The notes under the pieces: generated by a model | The model's database searches: none | What the model was told of the DNA's origin: nothing | Seen by the model: only the letters and a program-made list of their open reading frames with translations | Shown here: piece by piece, positions 14,129 through 21,028 of the stretch | Numbering within the stretch: position 1 is the first letter of the stretch | Layout: every line of letters begins with the position of its first letter | NCBI GenBank assembly: GCA_020342025.1 | Contig: CP070840.1 | Location: 3,384,220-3,410,964, forward strand | From: Deltaproteobacteria bacterium | GTDB taxonomy: Bacteria; Desulfobacterota; DSM-4660; Desulfatiglandales; HGW-15 | DNA length: 26,745 nt | Direction: 5' to 3' | Program-made: the position numbers and the translations under genes

Positions 14129-15745
14129 ATGGAAATGAGTGAACTTGTTCCGGATTATCAACTGGATGATTTGGGTTTACATAACCTCGGTCAGGTCCAT
14201 TGGAATCTTTCAACCCCATCATTGTATGAATACGCCATACGTCGGTATGAAGGCCAAATGGCACACCTCGGACCTTTAGTAGTATGTATGGGGCAGCATA
14301 CCGGTCGGGCAGCAAAAGACAAGTATATCGTGGACGAACCAGAGACCACCAGTGACGTATGGTGGGGCAAAGTCAATGTTAAATACCCGGAAGAAACATT
14401 CCATGCCCTTCACAACCGCATGGCCGCCTACTTACGCGGAAAAACAGTGTTCATTCAGGATTGTTATGTCGGTTCTGATAAGCAGTTCCGACAATCCGTA
14501 CGCGTCATTAATGAATTTGCCTGGCACAACCTATTTGCCCGCAATATGTTCATTCAAATGACAAGGGATCGTGACGAGATCAAGGGTTTTATCCCTGATT
14601 TCACCGTGCTTCACTGTCCCAACTTCAATGCGGACCCGGATGAAGACGGGACACGGAGCGGCACCTTCGTGGCCCTGCATTTGACCAAGAAACTGGTCCT
14701 CATTGGGGGTACGGCCTATGCCGGGGAGATGAAAAAGTCCATTTTTTCGGCCCTCAACTTCCTGCTCCCTGCTAAGGACGTCCTGTCTATGCACTGTTCA
14801 GCCAATGCGAGCAAGCGCGATCCGGATAATGTGGCCGTCTTTTTTGGTCTGTCTGGGACGGGGAAGACAACGCTTTCAGCAGATCCCAACCGATTGCTTA
14901 TCGGCGACGATGAGCATGGCTGGTCCGACAACGGGATATTCAACTTCGAAGGGGGCTGTTATGCCAAGGTGATCAACCTTTCCCGGGAATCAGAGCCAGA
15001 GATCTATGAATGCACGCGACGTTTTGGGACCATTCTGGAAAATGTCACCATTGACCCCACAACACGCCGTATCGATCTGGATGATGCAAGTCTTACCGAA
15101 AACACGCGCGCCTCTTATCCTCTCACACATCTTCCCAACATTGTCCGTTCCAAAATGGCCGGACATCCCCGCAGTGTCATCATGCTGACCGCTGATGCCT
15201 TTGGTGTGCTCCCGCCGGTGGCCAAGTTGTCACCAGATCAAGCCATGTATCATTTTATGAGCGGCTATACAGCAAAAGTAGCGGGCACCGAGAAAGGCGT
15301 GACAGAACCTGTAGCCACATTCAGTGCATGTTTTGGTGCGCCCTTCATGATGCGTCATCCTTCTGTATACGCCCAATTACTGGCAGACAGGATTGCCAAA
15401 CATAAAGCGGAGTGCTGGCTCGTGAATACAGGTTGGACGGGAGGCCCTTACGGCGTTGGGTCCCGTATGAAGATCGCGTACACCCGTGCCCTTTTAAATG
15501 CCGCGCTCAGCGGTGATCTGGAGAAGGTGGAAATGAGACCAGATCCTGTATTTGGCTTTCACGTTCCAACTGAAGCGCCGGAAGTTCCAAAGGAGATACT
15601 GAACCCCCGCAATACCTGGTCTAATCCAGCAGATTACGATGTGCAGTATAAAAAGCTTGCGGTTCTTTTCCATGAGAACTTTGAGCAATTCAAAGATCAG
15701 TCACCAAACAAGGTGTTTGCAGCCGGACCCAAAGGAAACGCATAG
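14129..15745 (+). CDS. pckA: Phosphoenolpyruvate carboxykinase (ATP)
   Basis: A 538-residue cytosolic enzyme of the usual ATP-type length. It interconverts oxaloacetate + ATP and PEP + CO2 + ADP, at the junction of the TCA cycle with gluconeogenesis. Visible motifs are GRAAKDKYIV (oxaloacetate-binding region), the kinase-1a P-loop GLSGTGKTTLSADP at 240-253, LIGDDEHGW (kinase-2, metal binding) and NFEGGCYAKVI. The C-terminal part has TGWTGGPYGVGSRM, with the expected arginine region. GAGGAGGG lies about 8 nt before the ATG and a promoter is at 13962. Transcribed alone; a structured repeat begins about 20 bp after the stop. Confidence 0.96.
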   Translation: MEMSELVPDYQLDDLGLHNLGQVHWNLSTPSLYEYAIRRYEGQMAHLGPLVVCMGQHTGRAAKDKYIVDEPETTSDVWWGKVNVKYPEETFHALHNRMAAYLRGKTVFIQDCYVGSDKQFRQSVRVINEFAWHNLFARNMFIQMTRDRDEIKGFIPDFTVLHCPNFNADPDEDGTRSGTFVALHLTKKLVLIGGTAYAGEMKKSIFSALNFLLPAKDVLSMHCSANASKRDPDNVAVFFGLSGTGKTTLSADPNRLLIGDDEHGWSDNGIFNFEGGCYAKVINLSRESEPEIYECTRRFGTILENVTIDPTTRRIDLDDASLTENTRASYPLTHLPNIVRSKMAGHPRSVIMLTADAFGVLPPVAKLSPDQAMYHFMSGYTAKVAGTEKGVTEPVATFSACFGAPFMMRHPSVYAQLLADRIAKHKAECWLVNTGWTGGPYGVGSRMKIAYTRALLNAALSGDLEKVEMRPDPVFGFHVPTEAPEVPKEILNPRNTWSNPADYDVQYKKLAVLFHENFEQFKDQSPNKVFAAGPKGNA

Positions 15746-15766
15746 TTATCTTAGAATCGTGAAACT

Positions 15767-16104
15767 CCCCGCCCTAAAGGTCGGGGCATCACCCGCAAGC
15801 TCGGTCTGCCAGGGGTATGGGGTCTCTTTTCAAGCCGACAACCATTTGCCCAGTGGTTGTGGGACGGCACCAAAGTCCAACATCATTATGGTGGGAGCCC
15901 CACAGCGCAAGGTGGCGTGAATGACAAATCTCCTCTGTGCCTGTCCCGGGAGCCCTGAATGCCTGAGATGGGGGCGGTAAGGAGCAGAGGCGTCTTTTGG
16001 GTTGCGGTCTTGAAAAGAGACCCCCATACCCCCGGTAAGGGATGCCATTCGTCGTCCGACGCCATAGGCTTTGGCCGACGGCGTCCCCGCTCTGAAGAGC
16101 GAGG
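15767..16104. repeat. Large structured palindromic element, possibly a non-autonomous IS200/IS605-type remnant
   Basis: The 427-bp gap after pckA contains nested secondary structure. Arms 15809-15834 and 16009-16035 form an inverted repeat of about 26 bp with one mismatch and one single-base indel (CC-A/G-GGGGTATGG(G)GGTCTCTTTTCAAG). At each end is a short G+C-rich hairpin in the same orientation: CCCCG-CCCTAAAGGT-CGGGG (15767-15786) and CCCCGCTCT-GA-AGAGCGAGG (16085-16104). Both are followed by GGCAT. Inside are ACAACCA/TGGTTGT, GTGGG/CCCAC and GACGCC/GGCGTC stems. Terminal subpalindromes without inverted ends are typical of IS200/IS605 elements and their non-autonomous derivatives. No transposase or TnpB frame is present. 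A structured RNA is the alternative. Confidence 0.5.
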
Positions 16105-16172
16105 CATTCTGGCATGTTTTGGTAAAGAGTAAAAGGTAAATTCTAATTTATCCAAGGTGCAGGTGTGCCGAA

Positions 16173-17357
16173 GTGAATGATTCAACTTTGTCGGAGCCGT
16201 TTTATTTATCGAGAGGCGGGTTTTTTTACCGGCTCATGTTGCGGACAGGACTGGTGGAGGAGAATCGATATCATGCGTGGCGGCGCATTGCCATCTTCGT
16301 TAGCTTCACGTGGTTCCCCCTCTTCATTCTTTCCGCATTTGAGGGTGCCCTTGCTGGTGGCAACACACAGCCGCCCTTTCTCCTTGACCCAGGCCCGTAC
16401 GGTAAGTATTTGTTCGCGCTGCCGCTGATTGTGGTCGCTGACAGTATCATCGATCGTCTGCTGGCTCCTGTATTCCAGTATTTAGAAACTTCGGGGCTTT
16501 TGGCGGATGAAATGCGAACCCGCTTTCGAGGAGCGCACACTGAGCTTACTCGGCGAAGGGACTCGGTTTGGGCGGAGGTGGCCTTGATCGTCCTGGCCCT
16601 GGTTTTGTCTTTGTCCGTCTTACTCGGATTTAGTGATATGTCGGTGGGGAAAGAGGTCTCGTCATGGGCCTGGAGGGTTAGCGGCGAAAGCCGGCGTGTA
16701 ACGATTGCCGGCTGGTGGTACCTTCTCGTCAGCGCCCCCATCCTTCAATTCTTGATCTACCGATGGTTCTGGCGACTCTTAATCTGGATCGGTTTTTTAT
16801 ACCGTATCTCCCGGATCCGGTTGGCGCTCCAGCCGTCCCACTCCGATCTTGCAGGGGGTCTGGGTCCGCTGGGTAGCGCGCAAAATGCATTTGGGATCGT
16901 GTTTGTCGCGGTGGGCGCTATGATGTCCTCAGCCCTGGCGCACGATATCCTTCTTGAGGGGCGTAAATTCATCGAGGTCCAACTGGAAGTAGGCATTTTT
17001 GTGGTGTCCAGCGTCGCCGTGATCGTCGCGCCACTTTTCTTATTTTCTGCACAGCTATTTCAGGCAAAACGACGGGCCTTACAAGATTACGGGATTCTGC
17101 AATACCAATTGTCGCAGGACTTCAATAAGAATTGGATCGTTGACAAAGGGAAAGACCTTGTAAACTCAGTACAACCATCGGCGATGGCCGACTATAATGT
17201 GGTTTACGAAACGGTCAAGGACATGCGCATTGTTCCCGTAAAACCGAAGGGTGCGATCATACTGGCGCTGGTATTAGTCGCCCCATTCCTGCCCCTGATT
17301 TTGACTCAGATTTCGATTAGAGAGGCTCTGCAGCGGCTTGTCCATACATTTGTCTGA
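16173..17357 (+). CDS. Polytopic membrane protein of unknown function
   Basis: A 394-residue inner-membrane protein with about seven hydrophobic segments, near residues 38-58, 78-95, 133-152, 178-208, 238-258, 272-295 and 364-385. Between them are charged cytoplasmic or periplasmic loops, including TRFRGAHTELTRRRDSVW and the motif PSHSDLAGGLGPLGSAQ between the fourth and fifth segments. The His-x-Asp plus GGLGxLG motif is conserved in a family of bacterial hypothetical membrane proteins, as far as I recall. No catalytic signature is obvious. The start is a GTG; a ribosome binding site is not clear, so the exact N-terminus is uncertain. It stands alone between the structured element and the MltF-like gene. 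Confidence 0.7.
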   Translation: MNDSTLSEPFYLSRGGFFYRLMLRTGLVEENRYHAWRRIAIFVSFTWFPLFILSAFEGALAGGNTQPPFLLDPGPYGKYLFALPLIVVADSIIDRLLAPVFQYLETSGLLADEMRTRFRGAHTELTRRRDSVWAEVALIVLALVLSLSVLLGFSDMSVGKEVSSWAWRVSGESRRVTIAGWWYLLVSAPILQFLIYRWFWRLLIWIGFLYRISRIRLALQPSHSDLAGGLGPLGSAQNAFGIVFVAVGAMMSSALAHDILLEGRKFIEVQLEVGIFVVSSVAVIVAPLFLFSAQLFQAKRRALQDYGILQYQLSQDFNKNWIVDKGKDLVNSVQPSAMADYNVVYETVKDMRIVPVKPKGAIILALVLVAPFLPLILTQISIREALQRLVHTFV

Positions 17358-17427
17358 GCCGGTGCCCTTCTATCTAACTCGGGCCCGATGCCTTTTGCTA
17401 AGAAATTCGGAATGAGATAAAGGTGTC

Positions 17428-17477
17428 AGGTCTCAACACTTGACAAATTCCTCGTTTCCTGTTGAAAGTTGAGACCT
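17428..17477. repeat. Inverted repeat before the MltF-like gene
   Basis: AGGTCTCAAC (17428-17437) and GTTGAGACCT (17468-17477) are a perfect 10-bp inverted repeat 30 nt apart. The stretch GTGTCAGGTCTCAACACTTG resembles REP-like motifs seen near REP-associated transposase genes (recollection). It may be a repeat remnant, or an mRNA hairpin in the leader of the downstream gene. Confidence 0.4.
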
Positions 17478-17518
17478 CATACCGTTCCTCATGAAAAAGG
17501 GGGTGTGAGAACAAAGAA

Positions 17519-18973
17519 ATGAAAAGAGGACCCCTTAGAACGTGGGTGATAATTCATCTCCTGCTGCTCTTCATTCTTGGCGCGATGAGCGTAACGGAGA
17601 CACGGGCCGTTGAATCGGTTCTCGAACTGGGTCAGAAATGGACCGGCGAATTTGATGGGATGGCTGAAAGGCACCTCATTCGGGCACTGGTGCCATACAG
17701 CAAAACCTTCTATTTCCTTGATGGTGCTGATCAGCGGGGCCTCACCTATGAACTCCTTAGGGAGTTTGAAAAGTATATCAACCAGAAGCTAAGGAAAAAA
17801 ACGCTAAGGATTCGGCTGGTCGTTATCCCCACGAAACGAGACCGGCTCCTGCCCGCTCTAGCAGAAGGCGTGGGAGATATCGCTGCAGGGAATCTGACGA
17901 TCACACCGGAGCGGCAAAAACGGGTCGATTTCTCTGCCCCTCAATTGACCGGTGTGGAAGAAATCGTGGTCACCGGACCCAAGGCCCCTCCTGTCCAGAC
18001 CATCGAGGGCCTGGCAGGCAAAAAAATCCATGTGAGGGCATCCAGCAGCTACTACGAGAGCCTTCAGCGTCTCAATGCCCATTTCAAGAAAAAAGGCAAG
18101 AAGCAGATAAGAATCGTCTTGGCCGATGAGTACCTGGAAGACGAGGATCTCCTGGAAATGATGAATGCCCGCCTCATTCCCATGATTGTGATCGACAGGC
18201 ACAAGGGAGAGTTCTGGTCGCAGATCTTCAAGGATCTCACCCTTCATCCGGATATCAAGGTCCGGACCGACGGTCAGATTGGGTGGGCCATCCGCAAGAA
18301 CAGCCCCAAGCTGAAAGAAGTGATTAACGGGTTCATGAAAACGCACAGAAAAGGGACGCGCATAGGGAACATCCTGTTCAAGCGGTACCTGGAAAATACG
18401 AAATGGGTACGCAACTCACTCAACGATGCCGACCTGGAAAGGTTCAAAGAGGCCATAGAATTCTTTCAGAAGTATTCAAATCAATATGGCTTCGACTGGC
18501 TCATGATCGCCGCCCTTGCCTATCAGGAATCTCGTATCGATCAGAGCAAACGCAGTCCGGCCGGTGCCATCGGGGTGATGCAGCTCCTACCCAGTACTGC
18601 TGCGGATTCAAATGTGAATGTTGCCAACATCGAGGAAATGGAAAACAACATCCACGCGGGCGTGAAATATCTTCGGTTTATGAGAGATCGGTATTTTGAA
18701 AATGAACAGATGGACGATTTGAACAAGATGCTATTCAGTTTTGCCAGCTATAATGCGGGCCCGGCAAAAGTCAGTCAGCTCCGCAGGCAAGCCAAAAAAA
18801 AGGGTCTTGACTTTAATATCTGGTTTCGGAACGTGGAGATTATTGCGGCCAAGCGGATCGGGCGAGAGACAGTGCAGTATGTGAGCAACATCTATAAATA
18901 CTACGTGGCCTATCGGCTCATCCTGGAGAAGCTTGAATTGAAAGAAGAAGTGAAGAAAGAGCAGAGGAAATAG
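17519..18973 (+). CDS. MltF-like membrane-bound lytic transglycosylase (SBP + SLT domains)
   Basis: A 484-residue envelope protein. A signal peptide or N-terminal anchor (about 8-30) is followed by a periplasmic amino-acid-binding-protein-like module (about 50-295). That module shows DGADQRGLTYELLREFE, GDIAAGNLTITPERQKRVDFS and IGWAIRKNSP. The lytic transglycosylase SLT domain (about 315-450) has the catalytic Glu337 in AYQESRID, then SPAGAIGVMQLLPSTA, and NAGPAKV. This order is that of MltF, which cleaves peptidoglycan to 1,6-anhydro products and is gated by its binding module. It is close to E. coli MltF in architecture. AGGGGG lies rather far from the ATG, so the start may be imprecise. 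The C-terminus is basic (EVKKEQRK). Confidence 0.88.
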   Translation: MKRGPLRTWVIIHLLLLFILGAMSVTETRAVESVLELGQKWTGEFDGMAERHLIRALVPYSKTFYFLDGADQRGLTYELLREFEKYINQKLRKKTLRIRLVVIPTKRDRLLPALAEGVGDIAAGNLTITPERQKRVDFSAPQLTGVEEIVVTGPKAPPVQTIEGLAGKKIHVRASSSYYESLQRLNAHFKKKGKKQIRIVLADEYLEDEDLLEMMNARLIPMIVIDRHKGEFWSQIFKDLTLHPDIKVRTDGQIGWAIRKNSPKLKEVINGFMKTHRKGTRIGNILFKRYLENTKWVRNSLNDADLERFKEAIEFFQKYSNQYGFDWLMIAALAYQESRIDQSKRSPAGAIGVMQLLPSTAADSNVNVANIEEMENNIHAGVKYLRFMRDRYFENEQMDDLNKMLFSFASYNAGPAKVSQLRRQAKKKGLDFNIWFRNVEIIAAKRIGRETVQYVSNIYKYYVAYRLILEKLELKEEVKKEQRK

Positions 18974-19146
18974 GTGGTTTACCGGACGCCCGGGGTTTGT
19001 GCGCGCTGAAATCTCTAATGCGAAATGTCAACTTGTTGCCATGGGGCAGGCCACGTTTCGGATCATTGAAAGGGACTTTGCAAAAACATGAAGAGAGAAG
19101 CGTTGAGGCCCTGTTCACCGTCTAATTTGGGATTGAGAATTGAAAT

Positions 19147-19176
19147 CAGGGGACGGGGTCTATATTTGACTCCCGC
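19147..19176 (+). repeat. REP-like motif remnant
   Basis: The run around CAGGGGACGGGGTCTATATT resembles motifs that flank REP-associated transposases in many bacteria, but only from memory. The remainder of 18974-19211 shows no gene. Confidence 0.3.
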
Positions 19177-19211
19177 ACCCATTTAATATTAAAATTATAC
19201 GTGCAGATTTT

Positions 19212-19240
19212 TTGAGTGCAGAACGTTGGCTTGATATATT
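19212..19240 (+). promoter_or_regulatory. Predicted promoter of the small membrane protein
   Basis: TTGAGT (19212-19217, 4 of 6) and TATATT (19235-19240, 5 of 6) are 17 nt apart. Transcription would start near 19247, leaving a leader of about 50 nt. Confidence 0.45.
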
Positions 19241-19298
19241 TTCTGCGTGCTCGTCCAGATGGGTTTCCTCAGGCCAAAGCGTTTTGCGGGAGGGAGTT

Positions 19299-19571
19299 AT
19301 GGAGTTCTTTTTTTCGACCAAAATATCCATTCCCCTTTTCCAAATCCTCCTGCTACTCATTTTTAGCACCACGGTGCTACTCTATGGAAAAGTGAGACTG
19401 GCGCTGGTTATCAATTACATATTCACCCTGTATTGGGGCTATGTGTTTAACCGGGAGTATTTGCGTGGTTTTGGATATGACAAAATAGACGCCTTCAGTC
19501 TGATTTATCTGGCTTTTGGTCTGGTTATCGTCCTACTCGTCTTTGTGGGGTTCTCTGCTCAGCGGGAGTAG
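19299..19571 (+). CDS. Small three-helix membrane protein, unknown
   Basis: A 90-residue protein that is almost entirely membrane: helices near 11-29, 34-51 and 65-84. Between them is YWGYVFNREYLRGFGYDK, a short polar loop with aromatic residues. GGGAGGGAGTT immediately upstream fixes the ATG at 19299; a longer reading from 19212 begins inside the promoter and is rejected. I do not recognise a named family. The ribosome binding site, promoter and clean helix pattern make it a credible gene. A regulatory or structural membrane role is only a guess. Confidence 0.65.
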   Translation: MEFFFSTKISIPLFQILLLLIFSTTVLLYGKVRLALVINYIFTLYWGYVFNREYLRGFGYDKIDAFSLIYLAFGLVIVLLVFVGFSAQRE

Positions 19572-19658
19572 TCGTCCCGCAGTCCCACTTGACTCAATCC
19601 GCTGCCCCTAACGCCACTTTAACCTCTTCAAAATAGCGAGATCGGAGAAAATAACTAT

Positions 19659-19691
19659 ATATTGTGTGATTTTTTTCTTGACACACAATAT
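19659..19691. promoter_or_regulatory. Operator-like perfect inverted repeat
   Basis: ATATTGTGTG (19659-19668) and CACACAATAT (19682-19691) are exact inverse copies separated by 13 nt. The right half covers part of the -35 element and spacer of the promoter at 19678. A dimeric repressor bound here would block polymerase. Confidence 0.55.
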
Positions 19692-19706
19692 GAAGTATAA
19701 TATATT
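19678..19706 (+). promoter_or_regulatory. Strong sigma-70 promoter in an intergenic region
   Basis: A perfect TTGACA (19678-19683) and TATATT (19701-19706, 5 of 6) with ideal 17-nt spacing. It is among the best promoter matches in the window, yet no gene of normal size follows it before a terminator. Confidence 0.65.
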
Positions 19707-19712
19707 CCCTCC

Positions 19713-19831
19713 GAAAACGTTCTCCTTTCCAACTAACCTCTATCCAAAAGAGATCCGCCATGAAAGAGGATGTGCTAAAATTGCCCCAGTAGAGCCTCCA
19801 AAGGGGTAAGCATGTCCCTTTGGAGGCTTTT
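19713..19831 (+). ncRNA. Candidate small RNA of about 119 nt
   Basis: The unit runs from the predicted start of the promoter above to an intrinsic terminator (19794-19831). Its length is right for a bacterial small RNA. It contains only one minute frame, MKEDVLKLPQ starting at 19760, with a poor ribosome binding site. Ends are predictions. It could alternatively be a very short leader-peptide mRNA. Confidence 0.45.
19794..19831 (+). terminator. Intrinsic terminator of the candidate small RNA
   Basis: GCCTCCAAAGGG and CCCTTTGGAGGC form a perfect 12-bp stem with a 10-nt loop, followed by TTTT. Confidence 0.8.
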
Positions 19832-20040
19832 CCCTTGCCCGGAAATAGTCAAACGAACTGTGCCTTGAGGTCAAGAGGAAAAGGGCTCACTGAAGACATA
19901 ACTGCATGAAAATATAAGGCATTTTAGTGGTTTGTAGTTAGGTTTTTTGTGTATGGCCCCGTTGAATGGTTAACTTTCAGCCTAACTTTTCCTCCTTTTA
20001 ACTTCCTTAAAGGCCCCTTAACCCCCTTATTAACCCCAAC

Positions 20041-20078
20041 CCCCCTGAGTCTACCTCCTTGCTCAGGGGGATTTTTTT
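20041..20078 (+). terminator. Intrinsic terminator directly before the gene at 20092, candidate attenuator
   Basis: CCCCCTGAG and CTCAGGGGG form a perfect 9-bp stem with a 12-nt loop followed by ATTTTTTT. The T tract ends 13 bp before the ATG at 20092, and the gene's ribosome binding site (GGGAGAG) begins immediately after it. The upstream leader is pyrimidine-rich with repeated TTAACCCC-like units (about 20008-20040). Confidence 0.75.
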
Positions 20079-20091
20079 GGGAGAGACCTTT

Positions 20092-20385
20092 ATGGCAGAA
20101 GCAAAGGACGTGACCATCACCATAACGGATAGACTCTTTACCCTTGAACTGGCCCTTGAGGATTTGGAACTGATTGAAGTGGTCTTAGGGGCACTGAGGA
20201 AATATGTGAAAAAAAGGTCCCCAATCAACCTGAAAGAGGCCTGTGTTGACCTGGATTCCTTATCAAAAAAAGCCGTGATCATTTCAAAAACGATATCCAA
20301 GGGCAGGGAGATGGACGAGTGGATACGTGAAACAAAAGAATTGATGGCGACCTGTGTACTGAGGGAAGAAGAGGGTGAACTCTAG
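20092..20385 (+). CDS. Small soluble protein, unknown, behind a terminator-like leader
   Basis: A 97-residue cytoplasmic protein that is strongly helical and charged. Short strands at the start (DVTITITDRLFTLELALEDL) are followed by helices through EVVLGALRKYVKKRS and LDSLSKKAVIISKTISKGRE. The only cysteines are one in EACVDL and one in ATCVLR. GGGAGAG with 6-nt spacing fixes the ATG at 20092; an in-frame start at 20059 lies inside the terminator stem and is rejected. No family is recognised. Expression probably depends on reading through the upstream terminator or on an internal promoter. Confidence 0.6.
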   Translation: MAEAKDVTITITDRLFTLELALEDLELIEVVLGALRKYVKKRSPINLKEACVDLDSLSKKAVIISKTISKGREMDEWIRETKELMATCVLREEEGEL

Positions 20386-20404
20386 GCCTTATCCTGCATC
20401 ACTC

Positions 20405-20800
20405 TTATATTTTTGTATGACACGCTTGACACTCTATGGGGCCTGATTCGTTCTCTTTATGGCATTTCTTACAGTTAAAATGAAAGGCAAAGACCAATCT
20501 ATGCACCTTGCCCTGTTTTCTGTTGGGATTATGGCAGACGCCGCATTTATTAACAGGATCCCCTTGCTTCCAGACATTTTCCCCGTCCTTATAGTCGTGG
20601 TGGCAATCGTTGAATTCAATGGCATAGTCTTCAATGTGAATTAAGTGCGTAAATTTCACAGGCTTGTGAATCTTTCTCTTGTAACCCTTGCTTTCAATCA
20701 GGATCTCCTTGGGCATGTCTTCAGCCGTCAGAGTCCCCACGGCAATCAGTACAAAGCCTGCAATGGCAACGGTAAGGAGAGTTAACAGCCGCTTGAACAT
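20405..20800 (-). CDS. Periplasmic class III cytochrome c (cytochrome c3-like), three CxxCH sites plus one FxxCH
   Basis: A 131-residue exported electron carrier. The signal peptide is about 1-26 (ending GTLTA). Haem sites in order are F63-N-D-C66-H67 (H68 follows), C86-G-V-C89-H90, C110-K-K-C113-H114 and C124-Q-A-C127-H128. His52, His55, His68, His100 and His107 are candidates for distal ligands. The spacing and the motifs HHDYKDGxNVWKxGDPV and CGVCHNP match tetrahaem cytochrome c3. The first site lacks its first cysteine: codon 63 is TTC (plus-strand 20612-20614 GAA), one base from TGC. That haem would be held by one thioether or be absent. Cytochrome c3 passes electrons from hydrogenases or formate dehydrogenases to membrane redox complexes. 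A promoter is at 20902-20928. Confidence 0.9.
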   Translation of the reverse strand: MFKRLLTLLTVAIAGFVLIAVGTLTAEDMPKEILIESKGYKRKIHKPVKFTHLIHIEDYAIEFNDCHHDYKDGENVWKQGDPVNKCGVCHNPNRKQGKVHRLVFAFHFNCKKCHKENESGPIECQACHTKI

Positions 20801-20901
20801 AATGGGGTGCCTTCTTTGGTGAGACTATCGCTCCCGGGATGACTTTTAGGAGAAGAGGGCGCGCATTTGATATCCCGAACCTGTTCCCTGAGAGTCCTAA
20901 C

Positions 20902-20928
20902 ATAATAGACAATGCGTATATCTGTCAA
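20902..20928 (-). promoter_or_regulatory. Predicted promoter of the cytochrome c gene
   Basis: On the minus strand, a perfect TTGACA (20923-20928) and TATTAT (20902-20907, 5 of 6) are 15 nt apart, slightly short. The leader would be about 95 nt. Confidence 0.4.
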
Positions 20929-21028
20929 CCCGCCCCCTATTTCTAAAACGCCACATGAAGCCGTTGATCAGAGCTCGCGAGGATTTAGTTTTGGGGGGAG
21001 ATCTGACATCATAATTAAAGGAGATGAG

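Noticed and set aside
15789..16185. Several overlapping leftward frames after pckA
   Set aside because: They lie across the palindromic structured element and have no domain; they are by-products of its G+C-rich stems.
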